Assembly (NCBI GenBank): GCA_001580565.1 | Contig: LRBF01000083.1 | Span: 1-51,079 of the forward strand | DNA: 51,079 nucleotides | Source: Caballeronia megalochromosomata | GTDB lineage: Bacteria > Pseudomonadota > Gammaproteobacteria > Burkholderiales > Burkholderiaceae | Direction of reading: 5' to 3' | Shown here: piece after piece, positions 26,695 through 37,033 of the stretch | Layout of the letters: each line of letters starts with the position of its first letter | Position numbering within the stretch: position 1 is the first letter of the stretch | Notes under the pieces: model-generated | Databases searched by the model: none | Seen by the model: the letters and a program-made list of their open reading frames with translations, nothing else | Told to the model about the DNA's origin: nothing | Program-made: the position numbers and the translations under genes

Positions 26695-27822
26695 CTACTG
26701 CCCCAGCAGACTCTTCAGCGCGTTGCCGATTCCCCTTACCGTATCGCCCGCGCCCCGCGCGACGCCTTCCGCGCTCACGCCGAGCGCCTTCGCGAAGCCG
26801 GCCGCGAGTTTCTTCGACAGACTTTCACTGAGCGAAAACTTCGGATCGCGCAAATCGCCGTCGAGCACGAAATCGAGCTTGATCTGCTCCTTGCGGTCCT
26901 TCAGCGCGGCGATCGCGGCTTTGGTCGGAATCGAGAGAAAGGTGTCGAGCGCATTGCCGGTATCGCTGATCTGCAAGTGATTCAGCGTGAGCGTGCCGGG
27001 CGCGTGAATGCGGTAAGCCTTCACGGTCGCGTCGATCGTCAGGTCGATGGTGCCGCCCGTCACGGCCGCTCTCGCGCCGGCCTTCTTGAGCAGATACGGA
27101 TCGAGCGTCGCGACGTCGACGTTGCGCAAGGTCGCGCGCGTCTGCGAATCCTTGTTCGCGATGACCATCCAGCCGCCCCATGTCACATTGCCCGTGTGCG
27201 ACGGGCCCTTGATCGAGCCGGTCATCGAAAGATCGGTGCGGTCGGTGAGGGCGGGCAGATGAATGTGATCGACAGTGGCGCGCGCATCGCCGATCAGCAC
27301 GCGATACGGCGGGTTCTGCACCGAGCCGTCGAAGAACTCCATCGAACCGCGTTCGAACGATACGCGATCGATGAGCTTTTCCTCGCGCGCGTGTTCCTCG
27401 CGCTCCTTGCTGTCGGGCGTGGCGTTGGCTTCCTGCGCGGTTTCCCGAAGTCCGGGCAGGATGCGCACGCGGCCATCGGCGGAGCGGACGATCGACAGAT
27501 AGTAATTGTCGACGCTCACGCTGCGCAGATGAACCGGCTTCGCGATGAGCGAATGCATGTCGACATCGAGCACGATGCGTTCGGCGCGCATGGCGTCGCT
27601 CGCCGGCCAGTCTTTCGGGCCGCGCAGGCGCACGCGCGAGAGCGTCACGTGACCGAAGCCGACGTCGATTTCCTCCACCGAACCGTTCGGACCGAGTGTC
27701 TCGACGATGCGCTCTTTCATTTGATGCACGACGAAGAGCCAGCCGCCGATCGTCACGGCGACGAGCGCCACGACGATGCCGATTGCCCAAAGCGCCCCCC
27801 GCCTCGCGCTCGATCCCGCCAT
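26695..27822 (-). CDS. DUF748/AsmA-like inner membrane-anchored protein
   Basis: This 375-aa protein starts with one membrane anchor (about residues 10-32, ALWAIGIVVALVAVTIGGWLF). A large periplasmic part of repeated beta-type segments follows (VHLRSVSVDNYYL, GSMEFFDGSVQNPPYRV, TIDLTIDATVKAY), ending in an amphipathic helix near the C-terminus. This layout fits the DUF748/AsmA-like family, thought to act in envelope lipid homeostasis. I chose the ATG at 27822 because GGGAGA lies 9 nt upstream; a longer frame to 27936 is not supported. It converges with the HAD gene. Confidence 0.8.
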   Translation of the reverse strand: MAGSSARRGALWAIGIVVALVAVTIGGWLFVVHQMKERIVETLGPNGSVEEIDVGFGHVTLSRVRLRGPKDWPASDAMRAERIVLDVDMHSLIAKPVHLRSVSVDNYYLSIVRSADGRVRILPGLRETAQEANATPDSKEREEHAREEKLIDRVSFERGSMEFFDGSVQNPPYRVLIGDARATVDHIHLPALTDRTDLSMTGSIKGPSHTGNVTWGGWMVIANKDSQTRATLRNVDVATLDPYLLKKAGARAAVTGGTIDLTIDATVKAYRIHAPGTLTLNHLQISDTGNALDTFLSIPTKAAIAALKDRKEQIKLDFVLDGDLRDPKFSLSESLSKKLAAGFAKALGVSAEGVARGAGDTVRGIGNALKSLLGQ

Positions 27823-27970
27823 CTTCGTGTGTCTCCCGTGTCGGCTTATCGGAAAGTGCCGCTCGAAAATGAAAGTGGCGACTGCGTCCCACACAGTCGC
27901 CACTTTAATGCCTGATGTCGGTGCGCGCGCCCGCATTGGCGCGCTGTCAATCGTCAGACGTTTGCTGCGC

Positions 27971-29638
27971 TCAGCGGGTGATCGGCTTGTAGCGCAGACG
28001 CTTGGGCTTCGCGGCTTCTTCGCCCAGACGCTTGCGTTTGTCGGCCTCGTATTCCTGATAGTTGCCGTCGAAGAACTCGACGTGCGAATCGCCCTCGAAC
28101 GCGAGAATGTGCGTCGCGATGCGGTCGAGGAACCAGCGATCGTGCGAAATCACCATCACCGAGCCGGCGAATTCGAGCAGCGCGTCTTCGAGCGCGCGCA
28201 GCGTTTCGACGTCGAGGTCGTTGGACGGTTCGTCGAGCAGCAGCATGTTGCCGCCCGCGATGAGCGTCTTCGCCAGATGCAGACGCCCGCGCTCACCGCC
28301 CGACAGATTGCCGACGAGCTTCTGCTGATCGCTGCCCTTGAAGTTGAATCGGCCGATATACGCGCGCGACGGCGTTTCGTACTTGCCGACGGTGAGGACA
28401 TCGGCGCCGCCGGAGATTTCCTCGAACACGGTCTTGTCGGCGGCGAGCGCGTCGCGGCTCTGGTCGACGTAGGCGAGCTTGACGGTCGGCCCCTTGACGA
28501 TTTCGCCCGAATCCGGCTGTTCCTTGCCGGTCAGCATGCGGAAGAGCGTCGACTTGCCGGCGCCGTTCGGCCCGATGATGCCGACGATCGCGCCCGCCGG
28601 AATCTTCATGCTGAGATTGTCGATGAGCAGGCGATCGCCATAGGCCTTGCTGACGTTCTTGAACTCGATGACCTCATTGCCCAGCCGATCGCCGACCGGA
28701 ATGAAGATTTCCTGCGTTTCATTGCGCTTCTGATATTCCTGGCTGTTGAGTTCCTCGAAGCGCGCGATACGCGCCTTCGATTTCGCCTGACGGCCCTTCG
28801 GGTTCTGGCGCACCCATTCGAGTTCCTTCTTGATCGCCTTCTGGCGCGCGGATTCGCTGGATTCTTCCTGCTTCAGGCGGTCTTCTTTCTGGTCGAGCCA
28901 GCTCGAATAGTTGCCCTTCCACGGAATACCGTGGCCGCGGTCGAGTTCGAGAATCCATTCGGCGGCGTTATCGAGGAAGTAGCGGTCGTGGGTGACCGCG
29001 ACGACCGTGCCCGGATAGCGCGTCAGGAACTGTTCCAGCCATTCAACGGATTCGGCGTCGAGGTGGTTGGTCGGCTCGTCGAGCAGGAGCATGTCGGGCT
29101 TTTGCAGCAGCAGCTTGCACAGCGCGACACGGCGCTTTTCGCCGCCCGACAGATGTTCGATTTGCGCGTCCCAGGCGGGCAGGCGCAGCGCGTCGGCGGC
29201 GACTTCGAGTTGTTGCTCGGGGCTGCCGCCATCGCTCGTCGACAGGATGGCTTCGTACTTCGCCTGTTCGGCGGCGAGCTTGTCGAAGTCCGCGTCGGGT
29301 TCGGCGTAGGCGGCGTAGATCTCGTCGAGTTTCTTTTGCGCCTGGAACACATCGCCGAGCCCTTCCTCGACGGCCTGACGCACGGTTTGCTGCGGATCCA
29401 GTTGCGGCTCCTGCGGCAGATAACCGATGTTCAGGTTCGGCATCGGCGTGGCGTCGCCTTCGATGTCCTTGTCGACGCCCGCCATGATCCTGATGAGCGT
29501 CGACTTGCCGGAACCGTTCAGACCGAGCAGGCCGATCTTCGCGCCGGGGAAGAACGAGAGGGAGATGTCTTTCAGGATCTGACGCTTCGGCGGGACGATC
29601 TTGCCGACGCGGTTCATGGTGAAGACGTATTGGGCCAT
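27971..29638 (-). CDS. ettA: energy-dependent translational throttle protein EttA
   Basis: This 555-aa ABC-F ATPase binds the ribosomal E site and controls the first elongation step according to the ATP:ADP ratio. It has two ATPase domains with Walker A GLNGSGKST (near 39-47) and GPNGAGKST, signatures LSGGEKRR and LSGGERGR, and Walker B LLLDEPTNHLD and LLLDEPSNDLD. The arm insertion lies at about 95-140 and the inter-domain linker at about 245-310. There is no membrane domain, so it is not a transporter. The length matches E. coli EttA (555 aa). Confidence 0.96.
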   Translation of the reverse strand: MAQYVFTMNRVGKIVPPKRQILKDISLSFFPGAKIGLLGLNGSGKSTLIRIMAGVDKDIEGDATPMPNLNIGYLPQEPQLDPQQTVRQAVEEGLGDVFQAQKKLDEIYAAYAEPDADFDKLAAEQAKYEAILSTSDGGSPEQQLEVAADALRLPAWDAQIEHLSGGEKRRVALCKLLLQKPDMLLLDEPTNHLDAESVEWLEQFLTRYPGTVVAVTHDRYFLDNAAEWILELDRGHGIPWKGNYSSWLDQKEDRLKQEESSESARQKAIKKELEWVRQNPKGRQAKSKARIARFEELNSQEYQKRNETQEIFIPVGDRLGNEVIEFKNVSKAYGDRLLIDNLSMKIPAGAIVGIIGPNGAGKSTLFRMLTGKEQPDSGEIVKGPTVKLAYVDQSRDALAADKTVFEEISGGADVLTVGKYETPSRAYIGRFNFKGSDQQKLVGNLSGGERGRLHLAKTLIAGGNMLLLDEPSNDLDVETLRALEDALLEFAGSVMVISHDRWFLDRIATHILAFEGDSHVEFFDGNYQEYEADKRKRLGEEAAKPKRLRYKPITR

Positions 29639-29783
29639 GTCCAGTTTCTGTGATGGTGTGATGAAGGATGCGAACGCGCCGCGTCCGATGAGATTCGCTG
29701 ACGCGATCTGGCGCGCCTTCCCGAGGCCGCGTCAGGCGGCGCGGGCGGGATCAACTGGCATTGTACTTCGCGGTGCGTTTCCG

Positions 29784-30104
29784 TCACTGCCAGCTCGCGA
29801 CGCCGCCGTGCCGTGAGCATGTGCCGCTGTGGTGCTGGCTGAAACTGTAGGAGCCGTCGCGGCATTGGGCGGTCGCGCCGGTGGGCACCGCGCCCGAGCG
29901 CGTGTGCGCGGGCGAGTGGACGACGTTGCCGTCGCGGTTGACGTAGTGGCCGTGGTTGTCGAGATCGGATTCGTCGGGTTGGGGCTGGTACTGGTATTGA
30001 TCGCCGCGATAGGCGAGGGCGCCGGGTGTCCACACGACGCTCGCCGCGATCAGCGCGGTGACTGCGAACCCACGCAGCGCGCTCATTGGCGCGTGTCTCG
30101 GCAT
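29784..30104 (-). CDS. secreted DUF3761 protein
   Basis: This 106-aa protein has a signal peptide of about 31 residues ending at an ALA cleavage site. The mature part carries HGHYVNRDGNVVHSPA and, near the C-terminus, CRDGSYSFSQHHSGTCSRHGGVASW, the DUF3761 signature with two cysteines that could form a disulfide. The role is unknown; the repeated short RDG and HGG turns suggest a small extracellular or periplasmic domain. It lies downstream of the ychF terminator and has its own start. Confidence 0.83.
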   Translation of the reverse strand: MPRHAPMSALRGFAVTALIAASVVWTPGALAYRGDQYQYQPQPDESDLDNHGHYVNRDGNVVHSPAHTRSGAVPTGATAQCRDGSYSFSQHHSGTCSRHGGVASWQ

Positions 30105-30170
30105 TTTCTTGTTCTCTCTCGTTGTTCTTGTTTATCGCGCATCGCTGCGCTGCCTCGTCCGCGCAAGAAA

Positions 30171-30205
30171 AAAGCGGAGTCCCTTTTTATCGGGCACTCC
30201 GCTTT
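30171..30205 (-). terminator. ychF terminator
   Basis: AAAGCGGAGT pairs with ACTCCGCTTT over 10 bp and, on the minus strand, is followed by a T run. It lies about 30 nt after the ychF stop and separates it from the DUF3761 gene. Confidence 0.87.
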
Positions 30206-30237
30206 GCGAGGCAAGAGGCTTTGACAGTTCTTGACGC

Positions 30238-31332
30238 TTACACGTTGAACAAAAAGTTCATCACATCCCCGTCATGAACGACATACTCCTTCCCTTCCGC
30301 CCGCATCTTCCCGGCTTCCTTCGCGCCTTGCTCGCCCTTATAAGCGATGTAGTCATCGAACGAGATCGTCTGCGCGCGAATAAAGCCGCGTTCGAAGTCC
30401 GTATGAATCGCGCCCGCGGCCTGCGGCGCCGTATCGCCGATATGAATCGTCCATGCGCGCACTTCCTTCACGCCCGCGGTGAAGTACGTATGCAAACCGA
30501 GCAGCTTGAAACCCGCGCGAATCACGCGATTCAAGCCCGGCTCGTCCATGCCCATGTCGGCGAGGAAGTCCTGCTTGTCGGCATCGTCGAGATCGGCGAT
30601 TTCCGCTTCGATCGCCGCGCACACCGCGACCACCGGCGCGTTCTCCGCTTCCGCGTGCTTGCGCACCGCGTCGAGGTACGGGTTGTTCTCGAAGCCGTCG
30701 TCCTTCACGTTGGCGACGTACATCGTCGGCTTCGACGTGATCAGGCACAGCGGCTTGATGGTCAGCTGTTCTTCGTCAGTCAGCGACAGACCGCGCACCG
30801 GCTTCGCCTGATCGAGCTGCGCGCGCACCTTGTCGAGCACGGCGACGAGCTTCGCCGCTTCCTTGTCGTTGCCCGACTTCGCCGCCTTCGAGTAACGCGT
30901 GAAGGCCTTCTCGACCGTCGCGAGATCGGCGAGCGCCAGTTCGGTGTTGATAACTTCGATATCCGCGATCGGATCGATCTTGCCCGCGACGTGGATCACG
31001 TTCTCGTCGTCGAAGCAGCGCACGACGTGCGTGATCGCGTCCGTTTCGCGGATGTTCGCGAGGAACTGGTTACCGAGGCCTTCACCCTTCGACGCACCCG
31101 CGACGAGCCCCGCGATATCGACGAACTCGACCACCGCCGGCAGGATGCGCTCGGGCTTTACGATCTCGGCGAGCGCGTTCAGGCGCGCGTCCGGCACTTC
31201 GACCACGCCGACATTCGGCTCGATCGTGCAAAACGGATAGTTCTCGGCGGCGATGCCCGCCTTGGTCAAAGCATTGAAAAGTGTGGACTTACCGACGTTG
31301 GGCAAGCCGACGATGCCGCATTGGAGGCTCAT
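30238..31332 (-). CDS. ychF: redox-regulated ATPase YchF
   Basis: This 364-aa protein is the Obg-related P-loop NTPase that prefers ATP. The P loop GLPNVGKST is at residues 8-16, the switch region carries [10 protein letters not shown], the altered specificity motif is ANVKD instead of NKxD, and the C-terminal TGS domain holds [16 protein letters not shown]. It binds ribosomes and is linked to oxidative stress control in E. coli. AAGGAT lies just before the ATG. It is divergent from the UbiH-family gene. Confidence 0.97.
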   Translation of the reverse strand: MSLQCGIVGLPNVGKSTLFNALTKAGIAAENYPFCTIEPNVGVVEVPDARLNALAEIVKPERILPAVVEFVDIAGLVAGASKGEGLGNQFLANIRETDAITHVVRCFDDENVIHVAGKIDPIADIEVINTELALADLATVEKAFTRYSKAAKSGNDKEAAKLVAVLDKVRAQLDQAKPVRGLSLTDEEQLTIKPLCLITSKPTMYVANVKDDGFENNPYLDAVRKHAEAENAPVVAVCAAIEAEIADLDDADKQDFLADMGMDEPGLNRVIRAGFKLLGLHTYFTAGVKEVRAWTIHIGDTAPQAAGAIHTDFERGFIRAQTISFDDYIAYKGEQGAKEAGKMRAEGKEYVVHDGDVMNFLFNV

Positions 31333-31532
31333 GGGATCCTTCGAACTGGTGAGACGGCGCGGGCCGCGCAGGTTTCGTCAAAAATGGTGCGCAAAGAGCG
31401 GACGAGAACCGCCCGCCACGCTGCGGCCGCGTCTGGCGGCCGGGCAAACCGCTATTGTACCGCCGCGCCGGCGCGCGCAAGCGGCGGCGCCGGCCGGCAA
31501 ACCCGTTCGAACCCCACGGCTATAATGCCCGC

Positions 31533-32705
31533 ATGACTTCGCATTCCCTCAAATTTCACGCTGTCGTCGTCGGCGGCGGGCTCGTCGGCAAGACGGCGGC
31601 GCTCGCGCTCGCGCAATCCGGCCTGCGCACCGCGCTCATCGCTTCGCGTGCCGCCGGACTGCCGCCGGGCGCAGCGTTCGACTCACGCATCTACGCGCTG
31701 TCGTCGAGTTCGCAGACGCTGCTGGAGCGGCTGCGCGTCTGGCAGGCGCTCGATCGCTCGCGCCTCGGGCCAGTGTTCGACATGCGCGTGTTCGGCGATG
31801 CCCACGCGGAACTGCACTTTTCGGCGTTCCAGGCGTCGGTGCCGCAACTCGCGTGGATCGTGGAATCGTCGCTGATCGAGCAATCGCTCGATGCCGCGCT
31901 GCGCTTTCAGCCGAGCCTGTCGTGGTTCGAATCGCGCGCGCAGGGCATGACGGTCGAAGCCGACGCGGCGCACGTCGCGCTCGCGAGCGGCGAAATGCTC
32001 GAAACGGATCTGATCGTCGGCGCGGACGGCGCGCATTCCTGGGTGCGCGCGCAAATGGGCGCGAAGATGAATCGGCGCGATTACCGGCAAACGGGTGTCG
32101 TCGCCAATTTCAAGGCCGAGCGGCCGCACGGGGAAACCGCGTATCAATGGTTCCGCGACACGGAAATCATCGCGCTCCTGCCGTTGCCGGGCGATCACGT
32201 GTCGCTCGTGTGGTCGGCGCGCACGGAACACGCCGACGAATTGCTCGCGCTCGATCCCGCCCAACTCTCGGCGCAAGTGGAACAGGCGACGCAAAACATG
32301 CTCGGCACGCTCGATTGCGTGACGCCCGCGCAGGGCTTTCCGCTCGGGCTGCAGACCGTGGACCGGCTGATCGCGCCGCGCGTCGCGCTCGTGGGTGACG
32401 CCGCGCATCTGATTCACCCGCTCGCGGGGCAGGGCATGAACCTCGGCCTGCGCGACGTGGCCGCGCTCGCGGATATCGTCGCGAACAAGGAATCGTTCCG
32501 TGATCTCGGCGATTCAATTTTGCTGCGCCGCTACGAGCGCGCGCGCCGTGAAGACATCCAGAAGCTCATGTTCGCGACCGACGGCCTGCAGCGGCTCTTT
32601 TCCGTGCCGGGCACGCTCGCGCGCGCGGTCCGCAACACCGGCATGGCGTTCGTCGGCGCGCAGCCGCTCGTCAAGCGCTGGCTGGTGTCGGCGGCGCTCG
32701 GTTGA
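31533..32705 (+). CDS. UbiH/UbiF/VisC-family FAD monooxygenase
   Basis: This 390-aa flavoprotein hydroxylates the ring of ubiquinone intermediates. The FAD-binding GGGLVGKT is near residues 13-20, a DSRIYALSSSSQTLLE block matches the family's DxRxxALS signature, and GDAAHLIHPLAGQGMNLGL near the C-terminal third is the second FAD site typical of UbiH/Coq6. Which ring position it modifies cannot be told. The ATG at 31533 is chosen because the fold starts just after it; the longer frame from 31455 adds a basic stretch. dsbC follows after 66 nt. Confidence 0.9.
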   Translation: MTSHSLKFHAVVVGGGLVGKTAALALAQSGLRTALIASRAAGLPPGAAFDSRIYALSSSSQTLLERLRVWQALDRSRLGPVFDMRVFGDAHAELHFSAFQASVPQLAWIVESSLIEQSLDAALRFQPSLSWFESRAQGMTVEADAAHVALASGEMLETDLIVGADGAHSWVRAQMGAKMNRRDYRQTGVVANFKAERPHGETAYQWFRDTEIIALLPLPGDHVSLVWSARTEHADELLALDPAQLSAQVEQATQNMLGTLDCVTPAQGFPLGLQTVDRLIAPRVALVGDAAHLIHPLAGQGMNLGLRDVAALADIVANKESFRDLGDSILLRRYERARREDIQKLMFATDGLQRLFSVPGTLARAVRNTGMAFVGAQPLVKRWLVSAALG

Positions 32706-32771
32706 AACAGTGCATTGATCTTCCACAGGCGCGGCGCTCGCGCTACGCTCAGGCGACTCACAGGAAACCGC

Positions 32772-33503
32772 ATGAAAACCACTTTTCGCATTGCCCTCGC
32801 GACGGCCGCGGCGCTCGCCGTGACGCTCGGCATGGGCTGTTCGGCGCAGGCCGATCAAACCACCGACAAGATCAAGGCAGCGCTCGAATCGCGCATGGGC
32901 GATGCCACCATCAAGAGCATCGAGAAAACGCCCGTGCCCGGGCTCTACGAAGTGAATCTCGGCTCGCAGATCGTCTATAGCGACGCGACCGGCAACTACG
33001 TGCTGATCGGCGATCTCGTCGATACGCGCAGCAGCAAGAACCTCACCGAGGCGCGGCTCTCGGAAACGAACAAGATCGACTTCGCGAAACTGCCGTTCGA
33101 GAACGCGGTGAAGGTCGTGAAGGGCAACGGCAGCCGCAAGATCGCCGTGTTTTCCGATCCGAACTGCCCGTACTGCAAGCAGCTCGAGTCGACGCTGAAA
33201 TCGATCGACAACGTGACCGTCTACACGTTCCTGTACCCGGTGCTCTCGCCCGATTCGACAGCGAAGTCGAAGTCGATCTGGTGCTCGCAGGATCGCGCGA
33301 ACGCGTGGGAAGGCTGGATGCTCGACCGCAAGACGCCGGCCACGGCGGCGTCCTGCGATACGACCGCCATCGACAAGAACCTGAAGCTCGGTCACTCGAT
33401 GAACGTCACCGGCACGCCGACCGTGTTCCTCGCCGATGGCCGGCGTCTGCCGGGCGCCGTGCCCGCCGACCGGCTCGAAAAGGAACTGTCCGCCGCACAC
33501 TGA
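32772..33503 (+). CDS. dsbC: periplasmic thiol:disulfide interchange protein DsbC
   Basis: This 243-aa protein corrects wrong disulfides in the periplasm. It has a signal peptide ending AQA near residue 27 and an N-terminal dimerisation domain (about 28-90). The thioredoxin domain has CPYC at 132-135, the cis-proline GTPTVF, and an extra cysteine pair (SIWCSQ and AASCD) as in E. coli DsbC. The ATG at 32772 is chosen because it starts the signal peptide. DsbD, its electron donor, is not in the window. Confidence 0.92.
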   Translation: MKTTFRIALATAAALAVTLGMGCSAQADQTTDKIKAALESRMGDATIKSIEKTPVPGLYEVNLGSQIVYSDATGNYVLIGDLVDTRSSKNLTEARLSETNKIDFAKLPFENAVKVVKGNGSRKIAVFSDPNCPYCKQLESTLKSIDNVTVYTFLYPVLSPDSTAKSKSIWCSQDRANAWEGWMLDRKTPATAASCDTTAIDKNLKLGHSMNVTGTPTVFLADGRRLPGAVPADRLEKELSAAH

Positions 33504-33641
33504 GCGCGGCTCGAACGAGGAAGGGAGGCGCGTCATGCGCCTCCTGTGTTTTTACGGCCTTGCTTTTGCGAAAGCGCAGCGTAAAGAAGCAAGGCGCCGG
33601 GCGTGCTCAGGCGCGCCCAGAACAAGAACAAGGACATCGAG

Positions 33642-35462
33642 ATGACTACGCTCATGCAAACGATGCAGCCCGTGCGCTACCGCATCGTTCCGAAAAATCC
33701 CGCCGCGCATCTCTTCGAAGTGACGCTCACCGTCGCCGAGCCGGACCCCGCCGGCCAGCGCTTCATGCTGCCGGTGTGGATTCCGGGCAGCTACATGATC
33801 CGCGAGTTCGCACGCAATATCGTGACGCTGCAGGCATTCAACGCGGCCGGCCGCAAGATCGCGATCGAAAAGATCGACAAGCACGCGTGGCAGGCCGCAC
33901 CGGTCGAAGGACCGATCACGCTGCGCTACGAGCTCTATGCATGGGACATGTCGGTGCGCGCCGCGCATCTGGACGACACCGTCGGTTTCTTCAACGGGAC
34001 GAGCACGTTCCTCGCCGTGGAAGGGCAGTCCGGCGCACGCTGCATTGTCGATATCGAACCGCCGCAGGGCGGCGCGTATCGCAACTGGCGCGTCGCGACG
34101 GCGCTCGCCGAAGCGCGCGGCACGAAGCGTTACGGCTTCGGCGCCTATGAAGCGGCAAATTACGACGAACTCGTCGATCATCCCGTCACGCTCGGCGAAT
34201 TCGCGCTCGGCAGCTTCAACGCGCACGGCGTGAAGCATGACATCGTGATCTCGGGGCGCGTGGTCAATCTCGACATGAACCGGCTCGCCGCCGATCTGAA
34301 GCGCGTGTGCGAAGCGCAGATCGCGCTTTTCGAGCCCCGCACGAAGAAGGCGCCGGTGGACCGGTACGTGTTCATGACCGTCGCCGTCAGCGATGGTTAC
34401 GGCGGGCTCGAGCATCGCGCATCGACGGCGCTGATCTGCAATCGCACGGATCTTCCGGTGCAGGGGCGCCCGGAAACGACCGAAGGCTATCGCACCTATC
34501 TCGGCTTGTGCAGCCACGAGTACTTCCATACGTGGAACGTGAAGCGCATCAAGCCGGCGGCGTTCGCGCCGTACGATCTGTCGCAGGAGAATTACACGAC
34601 GCTGCTGTGGCTCTTCGAAGGCTTCACGTCCTACTACGACGATCTGGTCCTCGTGCGCAGCGGCCTCATTTCTCCGGGCGACTACTTCAATTTGCTCGGC
34701 AAGACGATCGGCGGCGTGCTGCGCGGCACGGGGCGGCTCAAGCAATCCGTCGCGCAGAGTTCGTTCGATGCGTGGGTGAAGTACTACCGCGCCGACGAAA
34801 ACGCGCCGAACGCGATCGTCAGCTATTACCAGAAGGGCTCGCTCGTCGCGCTGGCGTTCGATCTGTCGATTCGCGCGCAAACCGCCAACCGCAAATCGCT
34901 CGACGACGTGATGCGCCTCCTGTGGCAGCGCTACGGGCGCGAGTTCTACAACGGAAAGGCGCGCGGCATTCTGGAGGAAGAGGTCGAGGCGCTCTTCGCC
35001 GAAGCGACCGGCGCGGACCTGCGTTCGCTCTTCCGCGACGGCGTGCGCGGTACGCGCGATCTGCCGCTCGATGCGCTGTTCGAGCCGTTCGGCATCGCGA
35101 TCGCGCCCGATTTGCCAGGTAACGGGGTGTCGGTCAAGCCTTCGTTCGGCGTGCGCGTGCGGGGCGGCGCGGATTGCACACTGGCCGTCGTTCATGAAGG
35201 CAGCGCGGCGCAGAAGGCGGGACTGTCGGCGGGTGACGTGCTCGTCGCGATCGACGGACTGCGCGTCACCGGCTCGAATCTCGACGCGCTGTTGTCGCGA
35301 TATCTGCCGGGCGCGAAGGTGGAAGTGCACACGTTCCGCCGCGACGAGCTGCGCCGCACCGAGGTGAAGCTCGACGGGCCGGAAGTCGCGCGTTACGTGC
35401 TGACGGCTATCGACGGACGCGGGCCGTCGAAACAATGGCGCGAGCGCTGGCTGAAGGGCTGA
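33642..35462 (+). CDS. M61-family metallopeptidase with PDZ domain
   Basis: This 606-aa protein belongs to the glycyl-aminopeptidase family M61. The zinc motif HEYFH is at about residues 292-296, and the third ligand Glu is in FEGFTSYYDDL near 326. An N-terminal beta-rich domain (IPGSYMIREFARNI) comes first, and a C-terminal PDZ domain (about 510-590) carries AGLSAGDVLVAIDGL. I see no signal peptide from the ATG at 33642, so it is probably cytosolic. It lies about 138 nt after dsbC. Confidence 0.92.
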   Translation: MTTLMQTMQPVRYRIVPKNPAAHLFEVTLTVAEPDPAGQRFMLPVWIPGSYMIREFARNIVTLQAFNAAGRKIAIEKIDKHAWQAAPVEGPITLRYELYAWDMSVRAAHLDDTVGFFNGTSTFLAVEGQSGARCIVDIEPPQGGAYRNWRVATALAEARGTKRYGFGAYEAANYDELVDHPVTLGEFALGSFNAHGVKHDIVISGRVVNLDMNRLAADLKRVCEAQIALFEPRTKKAPVDRYVFMTVAVSDGYGGLEHRASTALICNRTDLPVQGRPETTEGYRTYLGLCSHEYFHTWNVKRIKPAAFAPYDLSQENYTTLLWLFEGFTSYYDDLVLVRSGLISPGDYFNLLGKTIGGVLRGTGRLKQSVAQSSFDAWVKYYRADENAPNAIVSYYQKGSLVALAFDLSIRAQTANRKSLDDVMRLLWQRYGREFYNGKARGILEEEVEALFAEATGADLRSLFRDGVRGTRDLPLDALFEPFGIAIAPDLPGNGVSVKPSFGVRVRGGADCTLAVVHEGSAAQKAGLSAGDVLVAIDGLRVTGSNLDALLSRYLPGAKVEVHTFRRDELRRTEVKLDGPEVARYVLTAIDGRGPSKQWRERWLKG

Positions 35463-35605
35463 TTCCGCGGAGCGTGGCGGATTGTTCTACTGATGCAACA
35501 ATCCGTCATGACCGCACGGCTTTTTCCCGGACGTCGAAACACGAAGAATGCTTCCTAAGCCGGACGCCGAGGGCGCCCGAAACCTCATAGAGATAGGAAG
35601 CCATC

Positions 35606-36202
35606 ATGACGACGATTCTGCAAATCAACTCCGCCGCCCGTTCACAAGGCGCTCAATCGACGCTGCTCGCCGACGAACTGACCGCGAAGCTGCAACAAGG
35701 CAACCCGGGCGCCAAGCTGGTCGTGCGCAATCTGCTGGGCGACGCCCTGCCGCACCTCGACGACGCCACGCTCGGCGCGTTCTTCACGCCCGCCGACCAG
35801 CGCACCGCGGAACAAGCCGCGATCAACGCGAAGAGCGAAGCGCTGATCGCCGAGTTGCAAGCGGCCGATATTATCGTGATCGCAGCGCCGCTGTACAACT
35901 TCGGCATCTCGTCGCAACTGAAGACGTATTTCGACTGGATCGCGCGTGCGGGCATCACCTTCGCCTATACCGCAAACGGTCCGGAAGGCCTCGTGAAGGG
36001 CAAGAAAGTGCACGTGGTCTCGGCGCGCGGCGGCAAGTACGCAGGCACGCCGAACGATTCGCAGACCCCGTACCTCAAGACGTTCCTCGGCTTCCTCGGC
36101 ATGACCGACGTGAACTTCATCTACGCCGAAGGCCTGAACATGGGGCCGGAAGCGGCTGGCGCGGCGCTGGCGTCGGCGCGTGAGGCGATTGCGGCTGTTT
36201 AA
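35606..36202 (+). CDS. azoR: FMN-dependent NADH-azoreductase
   Basis: This 198-aa flavodoxin-like protein reduces azo compounds and quinones with NADH. The start [18 protein letters not shown] binds FMN phosphate; [23 protein letters not shown] and [10 protein letters not shown] are the standard AzoR segments around the flavin. The length equals that of E. coli AzoR (201 aa). GATAGGAAGCC before the ATG gives the ribosome binding site. It ends at a bidirectional terminator shared with ung. Confidence 0.94.
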   Translation: MTTILQINSAARSQGAQSTLLADELTAKLQQGNPGAKLVVRNLLGDALPHLDDATLGAFFTPADQRTAEQAAINAKSEALIAELQAADIIVIAAPLYNFGISSQLKTYFDWIARAGITFAYTANGPEGLVKGKKVHVVSARGGKYAGTPNDSQTPYLKTFLGFLGMTDVNFIYAEGLNMGPEAAGAALASAREAIAAV

Positions 36203-36219
36203 GCGTCGCTGATTCAAGC

Positions 36220-36246
36220 AAAAGCCCCGCTCGATGCGGGGCTTTT
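36220..36246. terminator. bidirectional intrinsic terminator
   Basis: An 11-bp stem AAAAGCCCCGC/GCGGGGCTTTT with a 5-nt loop and T runs lies between the convergent azoR and ung genes. It is the only terminator-like signal seen after the leftward trp-CYTH-ung run. Confidence 0.92.
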
Positions 36247-36251
36247 TGCAT

Positions 36252-37031
36252 TTACGCGAGCAATTCCGGCTCGGCGGGCAATCGCCAGTCGATTGGTTCG
36301 CGCCCGTGCTTCGTCAGATATTCGTTCGCGAGCGCGAAATGTCCGCAGCCGAAAAATCCGCGATACGCCGACAACGGCGAAGGATGCGCCGACTCCAGCA
36401 CGCAATGCGACTTCCCCGTGCCATCGATCAAAGCGCGCTTCGCCTGCGCGTGCGCGCCCCAGAGCATGAACACGAGCCCGTCGTGACGCTGCGCCATTTC
36501 GTGGATCAGCGTATCGGTGCATTGCTCCCAGCCGCGTTTCGCGTGGCTGCCGGCTTTATCGCGCTCGACGGTCAGCGACGTGTTGAGCAGCAGCACGCCT
36601 TGCTTCGCCCATGAATCGAGACAACCGTGCGCGGGCGCGGGAAAACCGAGACTCGCGTGAATTTCCTTGAAGATGTTGCGCAACGACGGCGGCGGCCGCA
36701 CCGGCGCGGGCACCGAGAACGCCAGGCCGTGCGCTTGCGGCGCGCCCTTGTCCTCGCCGTGATACGGGTCTTGCCCGAGAATCACGACCTTCACGTCGCC
36801 GGGACGCGTGAGACGCAGCGCGCGGAAGACATCGGCGGGATAGACCGTTTTGCCGGCGGCGCGCTCGGCATCGACGAACGCGCACAGCGCCGCATAGTGC
36901 TTGCCGTCGATAAACGGCTTCAGATGGCGGCGCCAGTCGGCGGGCAGCGCCTCGAACTGGCTTTCGAGCGTCGTGAAATTCGACGCGGCCGCGGGTTCGT
37001 TATCCGCGAAAAGGGAAGGCTGTTGGCTCAT
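36252..37031 (-). CDS. ung: uracil-DNA glycosylase
   Basis: This 259-aa enzyme removes uracil from DNA. The catalytic water-activating motif GQDPYHG is at residues 86-92 (D88), and the DNA-intercalating HPSPLS loop is at 216-221. A 30-residue polar N-terminal extension precedes the fold. It starts 2 nt after the CYTH stop and is the last gene of the leftward run, so it is probably expressed with it. The length is normal for family 1 enzymes. Confidence 0.97.
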   Translation of the reverse strand: MSQQPSLFADNEPAAASNFTTLESQFEALPADWRRHLKPFIDGKHYAALCAFVDAERAAGKTVYPADVFRALRLTRPGDVKVVILGQDPYHGEDKGAPQAHGLAFSVPAPVRPPPSLRNIFKEIHASLGFPAPAHGCLDSWAKQGVLLLNTSLTVERDKAGSHAKRGWEQCTDTLIHEMAQRHDGLVFMLWGAHAQAKRALIDGTGKSHCVLESAHPSPLSAYRGFFGCGHFALANEYLTKHGREPIDWRLPAEPELLA

Positions 37032-37033
37032 GC

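Noticed and set aside
27776..29653. A 625-codon open frame on the plus strand opposite ettA
   Set aside because: It is a shadow frame produced by the GC-rich codon pattern. ettA on the other strand has all ABC-F motifs, and the shadow product is low-complexity with no family features.
33552..35435. A 627-codon open frame on the minus strand opposite the M61 peptidase
   Set aside because: It is antisense to a gene with a clear zinc motif and PDZ domain; its product is Arg/His/Ala-rich as in other shadow frames.
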